Shown here: positions 51,754-61,076 of the stretch, piece after piece
Layout of the letters: the number at the start of each line of letters is the position of its first letter
Numbering within the stretch: position 1 is the stretch's first letter
From: RAM1 sp050247515
GTDB lineage: Bacteria > Pseudomonadota > Gammaproteobacteria > Burkholderiales > Burkholderiaceae_C
Assembly (NCBI GenBank): GCA_050247515.1
Contig: JBFWUB010000004.1
Coordinates: forward strand, 186,001 to 250,000
Length of the DNA stretch: 64,000 nucleotides
Direction of reading: 5' to 3'
Notes under the pieces: generated by a model
The model's input: the letters and a program-made list of their open reading frames with translations, nothing else
Told to the model about the DNA's origin: nothing
Databases searched by the model: none
Program-made: the position numbers and the translations under genes

Positions 51754-54700
51754 ATGGCATTGACACTGGCTGTACTCGGTCCGGTGAACGTCCGCTTCGC
51801 GCAAGCGCAGGTGGCGCTGCCCGCCAAGGCGCAGGCGCTGCTGGTGCTTCTGGCGCTGGAGCAACGGCCGATGCGCCGTGAATTGCTTGCCGACATGTTT
51901 TGGGGTGAAACCGGCGAACGCGGTGCGCGGGCCAACCTGCGGCTGGCGCTTTCGCGCCTCAGGCAGGAATTGCCAGGCCTGATCAGCGCGGACCTGCAGT
52001 CCGTCAGCCTGCAGACCGAGCTGGTTGGCGAAGTGGATGCCTTGAGCCTGCTGCGTGCGGCGACATTGACGCCCCGGCCCCCGGCCGCGGCATTGCAGGA
52101 TGCAATAGCTGCGTACCGCGGCACGTTCCTCCAGGATTTCGTGCTGCATGATTGCCCGGAGTTCGAGGATTGGGTGGCTGCGCAGCGTCAGCGCATTGAT
52201 CGCCATGCGGTGGTGCTCCTGCGCGAGCTGGTCCAGGCCGCGCGCGCTCGGGGCGATGTCATCGCCGAGCGGCATAGCCTGGAACTCTGGACGGAGATTG
52301 AGCCCTGGAATGAAGATGCCGTTGCGCCGCTGGTCCAGCTGCTTTCGGCCCAGGGCGCGCAGGCCTTGGCGCTGGACCGCCTCGCTGCCTGCCGGCAATC
52401 GCTCGCCGAAGTCTGCGGCACGCGTCCGTCCGACGCGCTGGTCGCATTGGAGGCCACGGCGCAACGCCCGCCGTCCTCGGGCCTGGCGAGCCTGCACGCG
52501 CAGCGTGACACTTCGCCGGTGGCCCTGGCGTCAACCGATGCAGCGCCGTTGGTCCATGACGTGGCGGGCGGCCTTTTTGGCCGGTCCAGGGACCTGAACC
52601 TGGTACGCGAAAAGATCCTGCAAGGCGAACGGCTGGTCATGCTGCTCGGCCCGGCCGGGGTGGGCAAGACACGGCTTGCGCGCGCGGTTGCGCAGGACGC
52701 CGCGGCGAGCTACCCCCATGGGGTCGTCACCTGCAGTTTTGACCACATGGACCCAGGCGCCGACCCCGACGCGAGCCAGAACCATTTCATCGCCACACTG
52801 GGCACGACGCTGGGTCTGGATCTGTCGCAGACCGTGCAACCCCTCGCTTTGCTGTGCGACCACCTGAGCACGCTGCGCGCCATCCTGTGCCTGGACGGTC
52901 TGGAAGCGTGCGAAGCTGCCGCGCCCATGGTGGCCCGGGTGCTGGACGCCGCGCCCGGTTGCCTGCTTCTGGTGACTTCGCGGACCTGGCTGCCGCTCAT
53001 GGTCGGCTGGGCCCATGAGCTCAAGGGCCTGGACAGCGAGGTCGGCCCGATGGCGCAGGCGCCCGCCGTCGGGCTGCTGCTGGCATGCGCGCAGGCCGCC
53101 GGCGCGCTCCTGGACGCAACCGGAGACCAGGCACAGCTGGTACGCCTGACCCGGCTGCTGGACGGCTCTCCCCTGGCGATCCAGTTCGCGGCTCAATCGC
53201 TGTGCCTGTACTCTCCCCGCCAGCTTGCCGACCGGCTGGTTGCCGGCGCATGGCCGCAGGCATCACATGAGCTGCCGGGCTACCGTCACCGCAGCCTGGA
53301 CGAGGTCATGGCGCAGGTTCGCGCGCAAATGACGCCGGATCTGCAGCGCGCCTGGGCCCGGTGCGCGCTCTTCAAGGGGTCGTTCACGTTGGCATGGGCG
53401 CGTGAATGCGCGGGCGTGACCGAGTCCCAGCTCGCGGACCTGCGTGACCGCTTCGTGCTGGCGCGCGAGCCGCAGGAACGGCTGCGCATGCACGAACTGA
53501 CTCGCCAGTACGGCCTGTGCGTGCTGGACGGCATGGCCGAGGCCGACGACGACCGGCTTCGCTTTGCCCGGGCGGCGCTGGCCCGGCTTGTGCAATTGCT
53601 CCCTGCGTTGCGGGATGTGGACTTCGCCGTCGTGGAACTGCTCAAGCCCGAGGTCAGTACCCTGGCTTCGGCATTCGAGATGGCCCTGCAATCGGAAGCG
53701 CCCGAGGACATCCACGCTGCGGTGGAGGCCTTGTCGCGGGCATACCACCGGCTGGGATGGCAATACGCCGCGTTGACCGTGCTGGAGTCCGCGCTGGAGC
53801 GCCATCGCGGCGCGGACCCGGTCTGGCTGATTCCGTGGCACCGGATGGCAGGCGAGGCAGCGCGAAGCCTCTACGGGTACCAGCGCGCTGACGTGCACTT
53901 CAAAAAGTCCGTGCAGCTGGGCGGCACCGCGTTGGCGCGCGGTCGCTGGAAGCCCTGGCTCGTGGGTGCATCGGCCTGCCTGAAAGCATTGGCGGCCCGA
54001 CCGTGCGCCACGGCGGCGCAGCGCAATGCCCAGCGCATGCTGGCGCATTCGATTTCTGAAATGCTCCGTCCGCGGTACCTCAACGGTTCGCCCCTGCCGG
54101 AATTGCTGTCCGGCGTGGCCCAGGCCTGGCTGGCCGCGCGGCGGTCGGCCAGCACCGATGCGCGCCTGACCGTGATGCTGCGCTTGCTGAGATTCCTGCC
54201 CACCGATGTGCCCGCGGTCTTCACCGCCCGGCTCATGAAGGGCATCCGTGAGACTTTGCCGCAGGTGGATCCGGTGCATGCGGCGTACGCGACGCTTGAA
54301 ACCGGCCTGATACTGGTCAACTACGGTGTCTGGGCCGAGGCTGAGTCATACCTGCGGCGCGCGTCCCATTCCCTTGCCGCGCTGGGCGACGGATACCATT
54401 CTCTGGAATGCCTGTGCGAGCTCCATGTGGCTCAGATGCACGCCGGAGACTTCGCGCGCGCAACGCATGAAGTGGACGACACGATCAACCGGGCGCGACA
54501 GATGAACCAGCCCAGCGTGTTGCGCTGGATGTTGCTGACGCGGCTGCAGCTGTGGTTGCGAACGGGCGGTGGATCCGCGCAGGAGCTGAGCGCCTGCATG
54601 GGCGAAGTCCACTCGATCCCGACATTCAAGTCGCCAGTCGAGGAACTGAGCGTGCGTGGCCACGAAAGCATGCTGGCGTGCCGCAACAGCCAGACCGAGG

Positions 54701-55161
54701 GCGTGCTGGCGCATGCAACGGCGGTTTTGCAGATCGCGCGTCGCATGGGTGCGGGGCGCATTCACGTGCTGGTCACCATGGCGCTGACGCTGGATGCGAC
54801 CATGTTTCTGTGCTTTGCGCCGGATGCGGACCCACGCCTGTGCAGCGTCGCGCAGGCGCTCGCGGACCAGTTCGGCGTGATCTCCAGGAACATGGGCATA
54901 TTCGGACCGCGTCGGCTCCTGTATCGGGGCCAGGCGGCCGCGCTGGCGGGCCGCGGCGCGGCCGCGCTACGCGCGTGGCAGGCAGGGCTGGCGCTGGCCC
55001 GAGGCAGGACGCTGGACTACGATCTGGCCCGACTGAACTGGATGCTGTCGCTTTACCTGGATGGCGAAGCCGGTGCCCGTCACCGCGCGGCGGCGCATGA
55101 GCTGTTCGCGCGATGCGCGGTGCGGTCGCCGTATCCGTTCGTGCCCGCGGCGCCGGGGTGA
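51754..55161 (+). CDS. AfsR/SARP-like transcriptional regulator with NTPase domain (first of tandem pair)
   Basis: 1135 residues. N-terminal winged-helix (ALPAKAQALLVLLALEQRPM, RANLRLALSRLRQELPGL), a bacterial transcriptional activator (BTAD) helical region (~100-240), a NB-ARC-type P-loop (LLGPAGVGKTRLARAV, 299-307) with Walker B AILCLDGLEAC, and a long helical-repeat C-terminus. These are signal-integrating STAND regulators. ATG at 51754 is chosen for the fit to the paralogue; it lies 50 nt after hrpA. Confidence 0.85.
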   Translation: MALTLAVLGPVNVRFAQAQVALPAKAQALLVLLALEQRPMRRELLADMFWGETGERGARANLRLALSRLRQELPGLISADLQSVSLQTELVGEVDALSLLRAATLTPRPPAAALQDAIAAYRGTFLQDFVLHDCPEFEDWVAAQRQRIDRHAVVLLRELVQAARARGDVIAERHSLELWTEIEPWNEDAVAPLVQLLSAQGAQALALDRLAACRQSLAEVCGTRPSDALVALEATAQRPPSSGLASLHAQRDTSPVALASTDAAPLVHDVAGGLFGRSRDLNLVREKILQGERLVMLLGPAGVGKTRLARAVAQDAAASYPHGVVTCSFDHMDPGADPDASQNHFIATLGTTLGLDLSQTVQPLALLCDHLSTLRAILCLDGLEACEAAAPMVARVLDAAPGCLLLVTSRTWLPLMVGWAHELKGLDSEVGPMAQAPAVGLLLACAQAAGALLDATGDQAQLVRLTRLLDGSPLAIQFAAQSLCLYSPRQLADRLVAGAWPQASHELPGYRHRSLDEVMAQVRAQMTPDLQRAWARCALFKGSFTLAWARECAGVTESQLADLRDRFVLAREPQERLRMHELTRQYGLCVLDGMAEADDDRLRFARAALARLVQLLPALRDVDFAVVELLKPEVSTLASAFEMALQSEAPEDIHAAVEALSRAYHRLGWQYAALTVLESALERHRGADPVWLIPWHRMAGEAARSLYGYQRADVHFKKSVQLGGTALARGRWKPWLVGASACLKALAARPCATAAQRNAQRMLAHSISEMLRPRYLNGSPLPELLSGVAQAWLAARRSASTDARLTVMLRLLRFLPTDVPAVFTARLMKGIRETLPQVDPVHAAYATLETGLILVNYGVWAEAESYLRRASHSLAALGDGYHSLECLCELHVAQMHAGDFARATHEVDDTINRARQMNQPSVLRWMLLTRLQLWLRTGGGSAQELSACMGEVHSIPTFKSPVEELSVRGHESMLACRNSQTEGVLAHATAVLQIARRMGAGRIHVLVTMALTLDATMFLCFAPDADPRLCSVAQALADQFGVISRNMGIFGPRRLLYRGQAAALAGRGAAALRAWQAGLALARGRTLDYDLARLNWMLSLYLDGEAGARHRAAAHELFARCAVRSPYPFVPAAPG

Positions 55162-55218
55162 TATCTTTGACCTTCATCCCTTGCGGATTCAATGACAAGC
55201 GAGGAGGAACGGCAGGAC

Positions 55219-58200
55219 ATGTCCGCGGAATTGACGTTGCTGGTAATGGGGCCGCTGGAAATCCGCAGCGACGGGGCGCCTGTGTCGCTGCCGGCCAAGA
55301 CGCAAGCCTTGCTGGTCTACCTGGTCATGACAGGCCGGCGCGCGCGCCGTGAAGCGCTGGCCGACATGTTCTGGGGTGACACCGGCGAGGACGGCGCCCG
55401 CGCGAACCTGCGCCTGGCCCTGACCAAACTGCGCCAGGCGCTGCCGGGCCTGGTGGATGCGGATGCCGAGAGCGTGGGGTTGGTCCAGGCGCAACGCCTG
55501 GATGTGGATGCCTTGCAGTTGCTGCGCACCGTGGATGCGCTGCTGCAGCGCCCGCTGGAGGAGCAGGAGGCCGCGGTGGCCCGCTACCGGGGGCCGTTTC
55601 TCCAGGATTTCGTGCTGCGTGACTGCGCCGGATTCGAGGACTGGGTCAACAGCGAGCGCCAGCGGATTGATCGCCGCGTTGTGGTGCTGCTGCGTGAACT
55701 GGTGCAGGCTGCCCGGCGCGCGGCCAAGCCCGCGCGCGAGATCCTGCACCTCTCGCAGTGGGCGCGCATCGAGCCCTGGAACGAAGAGGTGCAGATGCCG
55801 CTGATCCGGCTGCTGGCGCAGACAGGTGCCACCGCTGCTGCCCTGGACAGCTTCGAGCTTTCGCGCCGGGCGATGGCTGAAGAGCTTGGCGTGAAACCTT
55901 CCGTGGCCCTGGCGATGCTGGCGGACAAGGTGCGCCGGGGCGAGGTGGGCGCTTCGCCCGCGCCTGATCCGGTGGTTGCCGCGCATCCCGCCCCGACCGC
56001 CGTGCCCGCCGGCAAGCCTCAGACCCTGTATGGTCGCGAGGAGGACATCCATCTCGTACACGAACGCGTGCGCCAGGGCGACCGTCTGATTTTGTTGCTG
56101 GGCCCCGCGGGCGTGGGCAAATCCAGCCTGGCGGCTGAACTGTCGCGTCGCCTGGCCCCCGGGTATGAGCACGGGCGCGTGACCTGCGGCTTTGACTTCC
56201 TTGAGCAGCATGACAATGAACAGGCCAGCCAGGACCATTTCGTCAGCGTCCTGGGCACGGCGTTGGGGCTGGGTCTCACGCTTACCGCGCAACCGCTGCC
56301 CATGCTGAAGACCCATCTGTCCTCGCGCCGCATCCTGATGGTGCTTGACGGATTTGAGGCCTGCATCAATGCGACCACTGTCCTGTCTGAACTGCTTCTG
56401 GCGGCACCGGGCTGCTTGTTCATTGTGACTTCCCGCACCCGGCTGCCCATGGCCTACGGGTGGGTTCATGAGTTGCGAGGGCTCGCTGCCGCGCGACCGG
56501 GGGAACGCGAGCCAGGCCTGGCGCTGCTGCTGGACTGCGCGCGGCGCATCGGGGTGGAGCTGGACGGGATGGATCCACACTCGCGGGAAGATCTCACGTA
56601 CCTTGTGCACCTGCTGGACGGCTCCCCACTCGCCATCCAGTTCGCGGCGCAGTCGCTGCGCGTGCTGTCGCCGGCGCAGCTCGTGCAAAGGCTCGAGCAG
56701 GGCGAATGGCTGGATTCCAGCCTGCACCTGCCCGAATACCGTTACAACAGGATGCAGGACGTGATGGCGGACATGTGGAGCCAGTTGCGCCCCGAGCTGC
56801 GGGATGCGTGGATGCGCTGCGCGCTGTTCAAGGGACCGTTCGACCTGGACTGGGCTCATGACTGTGCCGGGGTGGACGACAGGCTGCTGGCGCAGTTGAT
56901 GGAGCGGTCCATCCTGGGCCGGGAGACCCAGGGCCGCCTGCGCATGCATGAGCTGACACGCCAGTACGGATTGCGCATGCTCGACGAATTGCCGAAAGCC
57001 CAGGCGCTGCGAAGCACGTTCTGCCAGGCAGCCTTGGCCCGCCTGGTGGCTCTGTCCGACCAACTGCTGCGCGAGGACGCGGTCGCGCTGCACAAGCTGC
57101 AACCCGAGATCGCCACACTGGCAGCAGCGTTTGACGAGGCGCTGATGACTTCATCACCCGAGGAGATCCACGCGCCTTTGCTGGCCTTGCAGCGCCTGTA
57201 CCACCGGCTGGGCTGGCACAAGACATCGGCGCGACTGGTGGACGCCGTGCTGGCGCACCATGCAAGCGCTCCCGTGGGTTGGCGCATCATCTGGCACTAC
57301 ATGGCCGGCACCGTGGTGCACAACCAATATGGCTACCAGAGCGAGACAGCGCACTTCAAGACGGCCGTGGCATTGGGCGGCGTGCGGCTGCCGCCACCTG
57401 GGGCCAGCGCCTGGCTGCTGTCCCTGCGCAGCCTGCTCCGCGCGCTGGTGGCCCGGCCGCTGGACGATGAACTCGCGCGCGGTGCACAGCGCGCCCTGAC
57501 GCACTGCCTGCTGGCCCTGGCGCTGCCGCTGTATGTGCATGGCGAACGGGTTTCGCAACTGCTGGCTTACCTGTGCGCCGCCGCGCTGGCCGCCCGGCGC
57601 TCGGGCCATGCCGACGCGCATCTGGCGGTGCGAATCCGTGTGCTGGCCATCGACAGGATTCGCCGCTTTCCGCGCCTTCAGGCAGCACTGGTTCGCTGGA
57701 CACGCAACTGCATGACGCAGGTTGACCCGGTTCACGAGGCGTTCGCGCTGGACCACATGGTGATGATCTACATTCGCGGCGGCAGATGGGCCGAAGCATT
57801 GGCCCAGTTGCGGCGAACGTCACGCACCCTGGCGGCGATGGGATATGGCTATGACGCGCTGGAGTGCGAGGGCAGGCGAAATTTCGTGCTGCTTCATAAG
57901 GGTGATTTCAACGAACTGCTGCGTGAAGTGGCTCAGGCCGAGGCCGAAGCGCGCCGTATCCAGCAGCCGATGATCCTGCGCTGGGCTCTGCTTTTCAAGA
58001 TGCAGGCGCTGCTCAGGACCCGACGCGGCACCGTGTCACAAGCGCTGGAGTGCCTGCATGCTGTCCATGCCATCCCGGTTCGGCGGGTGCTGCTGGAGGA
58101 GGTGCGGGTGGGCGCCCATGAGGCGCTGTGCCTTGCGGCCCAGGGCGACGTTGCCGGCGTGCTGGAGCGTGCTCGCGATATCCTGCCGCGCACCCGCCAT

Positions 58201-58632
58201 ATCACCGGCCGCTTTCATTCGATGGCGCCGTTGGCCGTGCTGGTGGACGCGGTGCTGCACGTGGCCACCGACCCGGCGCTGACCAGTGATGCGGCCCGGG
58301 ACATGGCCGCGTCGCTGGCGGACCGGTTTTCCGCGATGTCGCGTGGCATGCAGATCCTCGCGCCGCGCAGCCATCTTTACCGGGGCATTGCCGCCTTGAC
58401 GGCTGGTCACACTCCCCGCGCCGTGCAGTGGTGGCAGCGCGGGCTGCAGTGCTCGGGCGCCGAGGAACTGGCCTATGACAGCGCCCGGCTGCACTGGATG
58501 CTGGCCTTGAACGCGGCGCAGGACGAGCAGGCAGACCATGCTGACAAAGCGCAAGCACTGTTCGCCCGATGCGGCGTGCTGGGTCCGCCTTACCCGTTTT
58601 TGCCGTCTGCCCCCGTCAGATCCGGCCCATGA
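55219..58632 (+). CDS. AfsR/SARP-like transcriptional regulator with NTPase domain (second of tandem pair)
   Basis: 1137 residues, colinear with the upstream gene: winged helix (SLPAKTQALLVYLVMTGRRA, RANLRLALTKLRQALPGL), BTAD region, P-loop LLGPAGVGKSSLAAEL (295-303), Walker B ILMVLDGFEACI and helical repeats. The two share many blocks and are tandem paralogues. The start at 55219 aligns with the first copy; 55192 is an alternative with no clear site. Its 3' end overlaps the minus-strand miniprotein by 17 nt. Confidence 0.85.
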   Translation: MSAELTLLVMGPLEIRSDGAPVSLPAKTQALLVYLVMTGRRARREALADMFWGDTGEDGARANLRLALTKLRQALPGLVDADAESVGLVQAQRLDVDALQLLRTVDALLQRPLEEQEAAVARYRGPFLQDFVLRDCAGFEDWVNSERQRIDRRVVVLLRELVQAARRAAKPAREILHLSQWARIEPWNEEVQMPLIRLLAQTGATAAALDSFELSRRAMAEELGVKPSVALAMLADKVRRGEVGASPAPDPVVAAHPAPTAVPAGKPQTLYGREEDIHLVHERVRQGDRLILLLGPAGVGKSSLAAELSRRLAPGYEHGRVTCGFDFLEQHDNEQASQDHFVSVLGTALGLGLTLTAQPLPMLKTHLSSRRILMVLDGFEACINATTVLSELLLAAPGCLFIVTSRTRLPMAYGWVHELRGLAAARPGEREPGLALLLDCARRIGVELDGMDPHSREDLTYLVHLLDGSPLAIQFAAQSLRVLSPAQLVQRLEQGEWLDSSLHLPEYRYNRMQDVMADMWSQLRPELRDAWMRCALFKGPFDLDWAHDCAGVDDRLLAQLMERSILGRETQGRLRMHELTRQYGLRMLDELPKAQALRSTFCQAALARLVALSDQLLREDAVALHKLQPEIATLAAAFDEALMTSSPEEIHAPLLALQRLYHRLGWHKTSARLVDAVLAHHASAPVGWRIIWHYMAGTVVHNQYGYQSETAHFKTAVALGGVRLPPPGASAWLLSLRSLLRALVARPLDDELARGAQRALTHCLLALALPLYVHGERVSQLLAYLCAAALAARRSGHADAHLAVRIRVLAIDRIRRFPRLQAALVRWTRNCMTQVDPVHEAFALDHMVMIYIRGGRWAEALAQLRRTSRTLAAMGYGYDALECEGRRNFVLLHKGDFNELLREVAQAEAEARRIQQPMILRWALLFKMQALLRTRRGTVSQALECLHAVHAIPVRRVLLEEVRVGAHEALCLAAQGDVAGVLERARDILPRTRHITGRFHSMAPLAVLVDAVLHVATDPALTSDAARDMAASLADRFSAMSRGMQILAPRSHLYRGIAALTAGHTPRAVQWWQRGLQCSGAEELAYDSARLHWMLALNAAQDEQADHADKAQALFARCGVLGPPYPFLPSAPVRSGP

Positions 58633-58774
58633 GCACCAGAATCAGGACAACGGCGACGACCAGCCCCAGCCCGCCGGTAGGGCCATAGCCCCAGCCGCGG
58701 CTGTAGCCCCAGGTGGGCAGCGCGCCGATGAGCAGCAGGATGAGGACGATGAGCAGAATGAAAGACAGGGACAT
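58616..58774 (-). CDS. DUF3309 family hydrophobic miniprotein
   Basis: 52 residues: two membrane segments (SLSFILLIVLILLLIGALPT and LVVAVVLILVLMGRI) joined by WGYSRGWGYGPTGG, the DUF3309 pattern. GGAGAA 4 nt upstream. It overlaps the 3' end of the SARP-like gene on the other strand by 17 nt. Function unknown; often stress-related. Confidence 0.85.
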   Translation of the reverse strand: MSLSFILLIVLILLLIGALPTWGYSRGWGYGPTGGLGLVVAVVLILVLMGRI

Positions 58775-58878
58775 GATGTTCTCCTTGGAAGTTGTGCATC
58801 CAGTCTTTCATTGCTGCCCAAGGCCCGCCGACAGGCTTTGCCTTGCGGTGCCGTAGGGGCTTTCCTGCGTTGGTGTAG

Positions 58879-61071
58879 TCAGGCGCCGCGCTGCAACGCG
58901 GCGATCGTCCCGTTGGCCAGACGCACGCGTTCGGCCATGGTGCGCATCACGAACGCATGGAACTGCATGGCCGTGTCGGGCGCGTGCAGGTGCAGGCCCT
59001 CCAGCGCGTGGCGCGTCAGGGTCCACACCACCGAGCCGGTCTCGGCGGTCACGGTGGCCGAGCGCGCGGCGCTGGAATACAGCGCCATCTCGCCCACGAT
59101 GTTGCCGCCCATCAGGCTGGCCAGCCGCTGGCCCTGGTGCTGCCCGCGCAGCGTGACCGCCAGGCGGCCGGTTTCCACCAGGTACAGCGCGCCGTTGGAG
59201 GGCTCGCCCTGGGTCATGAGCACGCCGCCTTCGGGCAACTGCTGGCGCTGCAGCAGCGGCATGAGCCGCTCGCAATGGACTGCGTCGCCGAATTCGCGCA
59301 GCAGCCAGGCCGCCAGCGGCTCCTGCGCGCCCATCGGGTCCTGGTTATGGGCGCGCAGCAGGTGTTCCTCGGCGGCATCCAGGGCCCGCTCCAGCGTGGG
59401 GTGAGCTGCGCAAGCCGCGGCGTTGTCCGACAGCGCCAGCAGCGTCTCGCGGTTGAGTCCGCACATCAGCAGCGTGACGCCCGCGGCCTGCGCGAGCTGG
59501 CCGATCTTGGCGAAGGTGAGGGCGGCCGATGAATCGGCGCCCGCCACATGGGTGAAGTCAAGCACCAGCACCCGCCCCGGGGCCGGCGATGCATCGACGA
59601 ACCCGCGCACCCGCTCCAGCACACTGCTGGAGGTGCCGAAGAAGATCACACCGCGCAGCACCAGCACGCGGATGTCGCGGCCATGCCGGGCCAGCAGCTG
59701 CCGGTGCAGCACCGGCCGCGCCACCGAGCTGTGCAGCTGGGTGCCGTCCAGGTCGTGCTGCACCACGCCCACCCGGCTGTAGTTGAAGGCGAAATTCAGG
59801 CAGCTGGCCAGAACGCCGGCCAGCACCGCCACGGTAAAGCCGATGGTGGCCGTGATGCCCAGGATGATGACAACCAGTGTCCAGTCAACCAGCGACAGGC
59901 GTTTGCGGCCGTCAACCACCCATTCATGCAGGATGGCCAGGCCCAGGTAGAGCAGGAAGGCCGCGGGCACCACCTTGGGCACCCAGCCCAGCAGCACGCC
60001 GGCGCCGGCCAGCGCGAGCGCGCACACGCCGGCGGCCAGCATGCCGGCGGCGCGCGTGCGCGCGCCACTTTCCAGCAGCACCGCGCTGCGCCCGACGGAC
60101 ACCAGGCTCAGGTAGCCGCCGAGCGACGCGCACAGCAGGTTCAGCCAGCCATGGGTGCGCAGTTCATGGTCCAGCGAGATATCGCGCCGCGACATGACCT
60201 CCAGCCCGGTGGCGCCCAGCAAAACGGTGATGATGGCGACGGCGGCCACGGCCAGCATGTCCAGCCACTGGCCCGCCAGCCAGCGCCAGTCGGTGCCAGC
60301 CGCGTCCAGCCACTGCCAGGGCGGCGCCCACTGCACCGGCGCCGACTCAAACAGCCAGCCGGCCGCGCGTGCCGCATCCGGCGGCAAGCCCGCCAGGTGC
60401 AGCCCGGCCAGCACCAGCGCCATGCCGCCCAGCAGCAGGCCAGGCAACACCGCAGGGTGGCTGCGTCGGCGCAGCAACACGAAACAGCCGCCCGAGAGCA
60501 GCAGCGTGATCCACAGGCGGGGGTCGGCCAGGGCGGCAGGCAAGCCCGCGAACAGCGCTGGCCCGCCGGGCAAGTCCACCGCCACGCGCAGCGCGCCCGA
60601 GGCGATCAGCCAGCCGGTGGACGCCAGAAAGCCGCCGATCACCGGGTAGGGGATGTAGCGCACCGCCCGGCCCATGCGGCCAAAGCCCAGCGCAAGGAAC
60701 AGCACGGCGCACAACAGCGTGGTGAGCAGCAGCAACGCGAGCACGCTGCCGCTCGCCTGGCTTGTGCCCGCCAGGGCCACGCTGGCGGCCATGGCCGCCA
60801 GGATGGAGGTGGTGTTGCCGTCCGGACCACCAATGGCAAAGGGCAGCTGGCTGCGCCAGGACAGCCAGAACGCGCCAATCATGGCGTTGACCAGGCACAG
60901 GCCCAGGCCCAGGGGCAGCAGCGCGTGCAGGGGCCCGGCGAACAGCAGCGCCGCATACGACAGCGCGTAGGCCACCGCCACCATGCCGGCCACCGCGCCG
61001 CCGGCGGCTTCGCGGGTCCAGCCGGAAGCGGTGGCGCGCGGGGTGGCGGATGGGCCGGCGGGCAACGCCAT
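58879..61071 (-). CDS. SulP-family anion transporter fused to STAS and cyclic-nucleotide-binding domains
   Basis: 730 residues. About 12 membrane helices (residues ~20-420) with SulP motifs (AIGGPDGNTTSILAAM, IPYPVIGGFLASTGWL), a STAS domain (RDIRVLVLRGVIFFGTSSSV, LDFTHVAGADSSAAL, ~460-570) and a cNMP-binding domain (~600-720) with the phosphate cassette GEMALYSSAARSATVT. Transport of sulfate or bicarbonate gated by cAMP or similar is inferred. Start at 61071, 5 nt after the aminotransferase stop; an extension of 22 residues is possible. Confidence 0.85.
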   Translation of the reverse strand: MALPAGPSATPRATASGWTREAAGGAVAGMVAVAYALSYAALLFAGPLHALLPLGLGLCLVNAMIGAFWLSWRSQLPFAIGGPDGNTTSILAAMAASVALAGTSQASGSVLALLLLTTLLCAVLFLALGFGRMGRAVRYIPYPVIGGFLASTGWLIASGALRVAVDLPGGPALFAGLPAALADPRLWITLLLSGGCFVLLRRRSHPAVLPGLLLGGMALVLAGLHLAGLPPDAARAAGWLFESAPVQWAPPWQWLDAAGTDWRWLAGQWLDMLAVAAVAIITVLLGATGLEVMSRRDISLDHELRTHGWLNLLCASLGGYLSLVSVGRSAVLLESGARTRAAGMLAAGVCALALAGAGVLLGWVPKVVPAAFLLYLGLAILHEWVVDGRKRLSLVDWTLVVIILGITATIGFTVAVLAGVLASCLNFAFNYSRVGVVQHDLDGTQLHSSVARPVLHRQLLARHGRDIRVLVLRGVIFFGTSSSVLERVRGFVDASPAPGRVLVLDFTHVAGADSSAALTFAKIGQLAQAAGVTLLMCGLNRETLLALSDNAAACAAHPTLERALDAAEEHLLRAHNQDPMGAQEPLAAWLLREFGDAVHCERLMPLLQRQQLPEGGVLMTQGEPSNGALYLVETGRLAVTLRGQHQGQRLASLMGGNIVGEMALYSSAARSATVTAETGSVVWTLTRHALEGLHLHAPDTAMQFHAFVMRTMAERVRLANGTIAALQRGA

Positions 61072-61076
61072 GTGCG

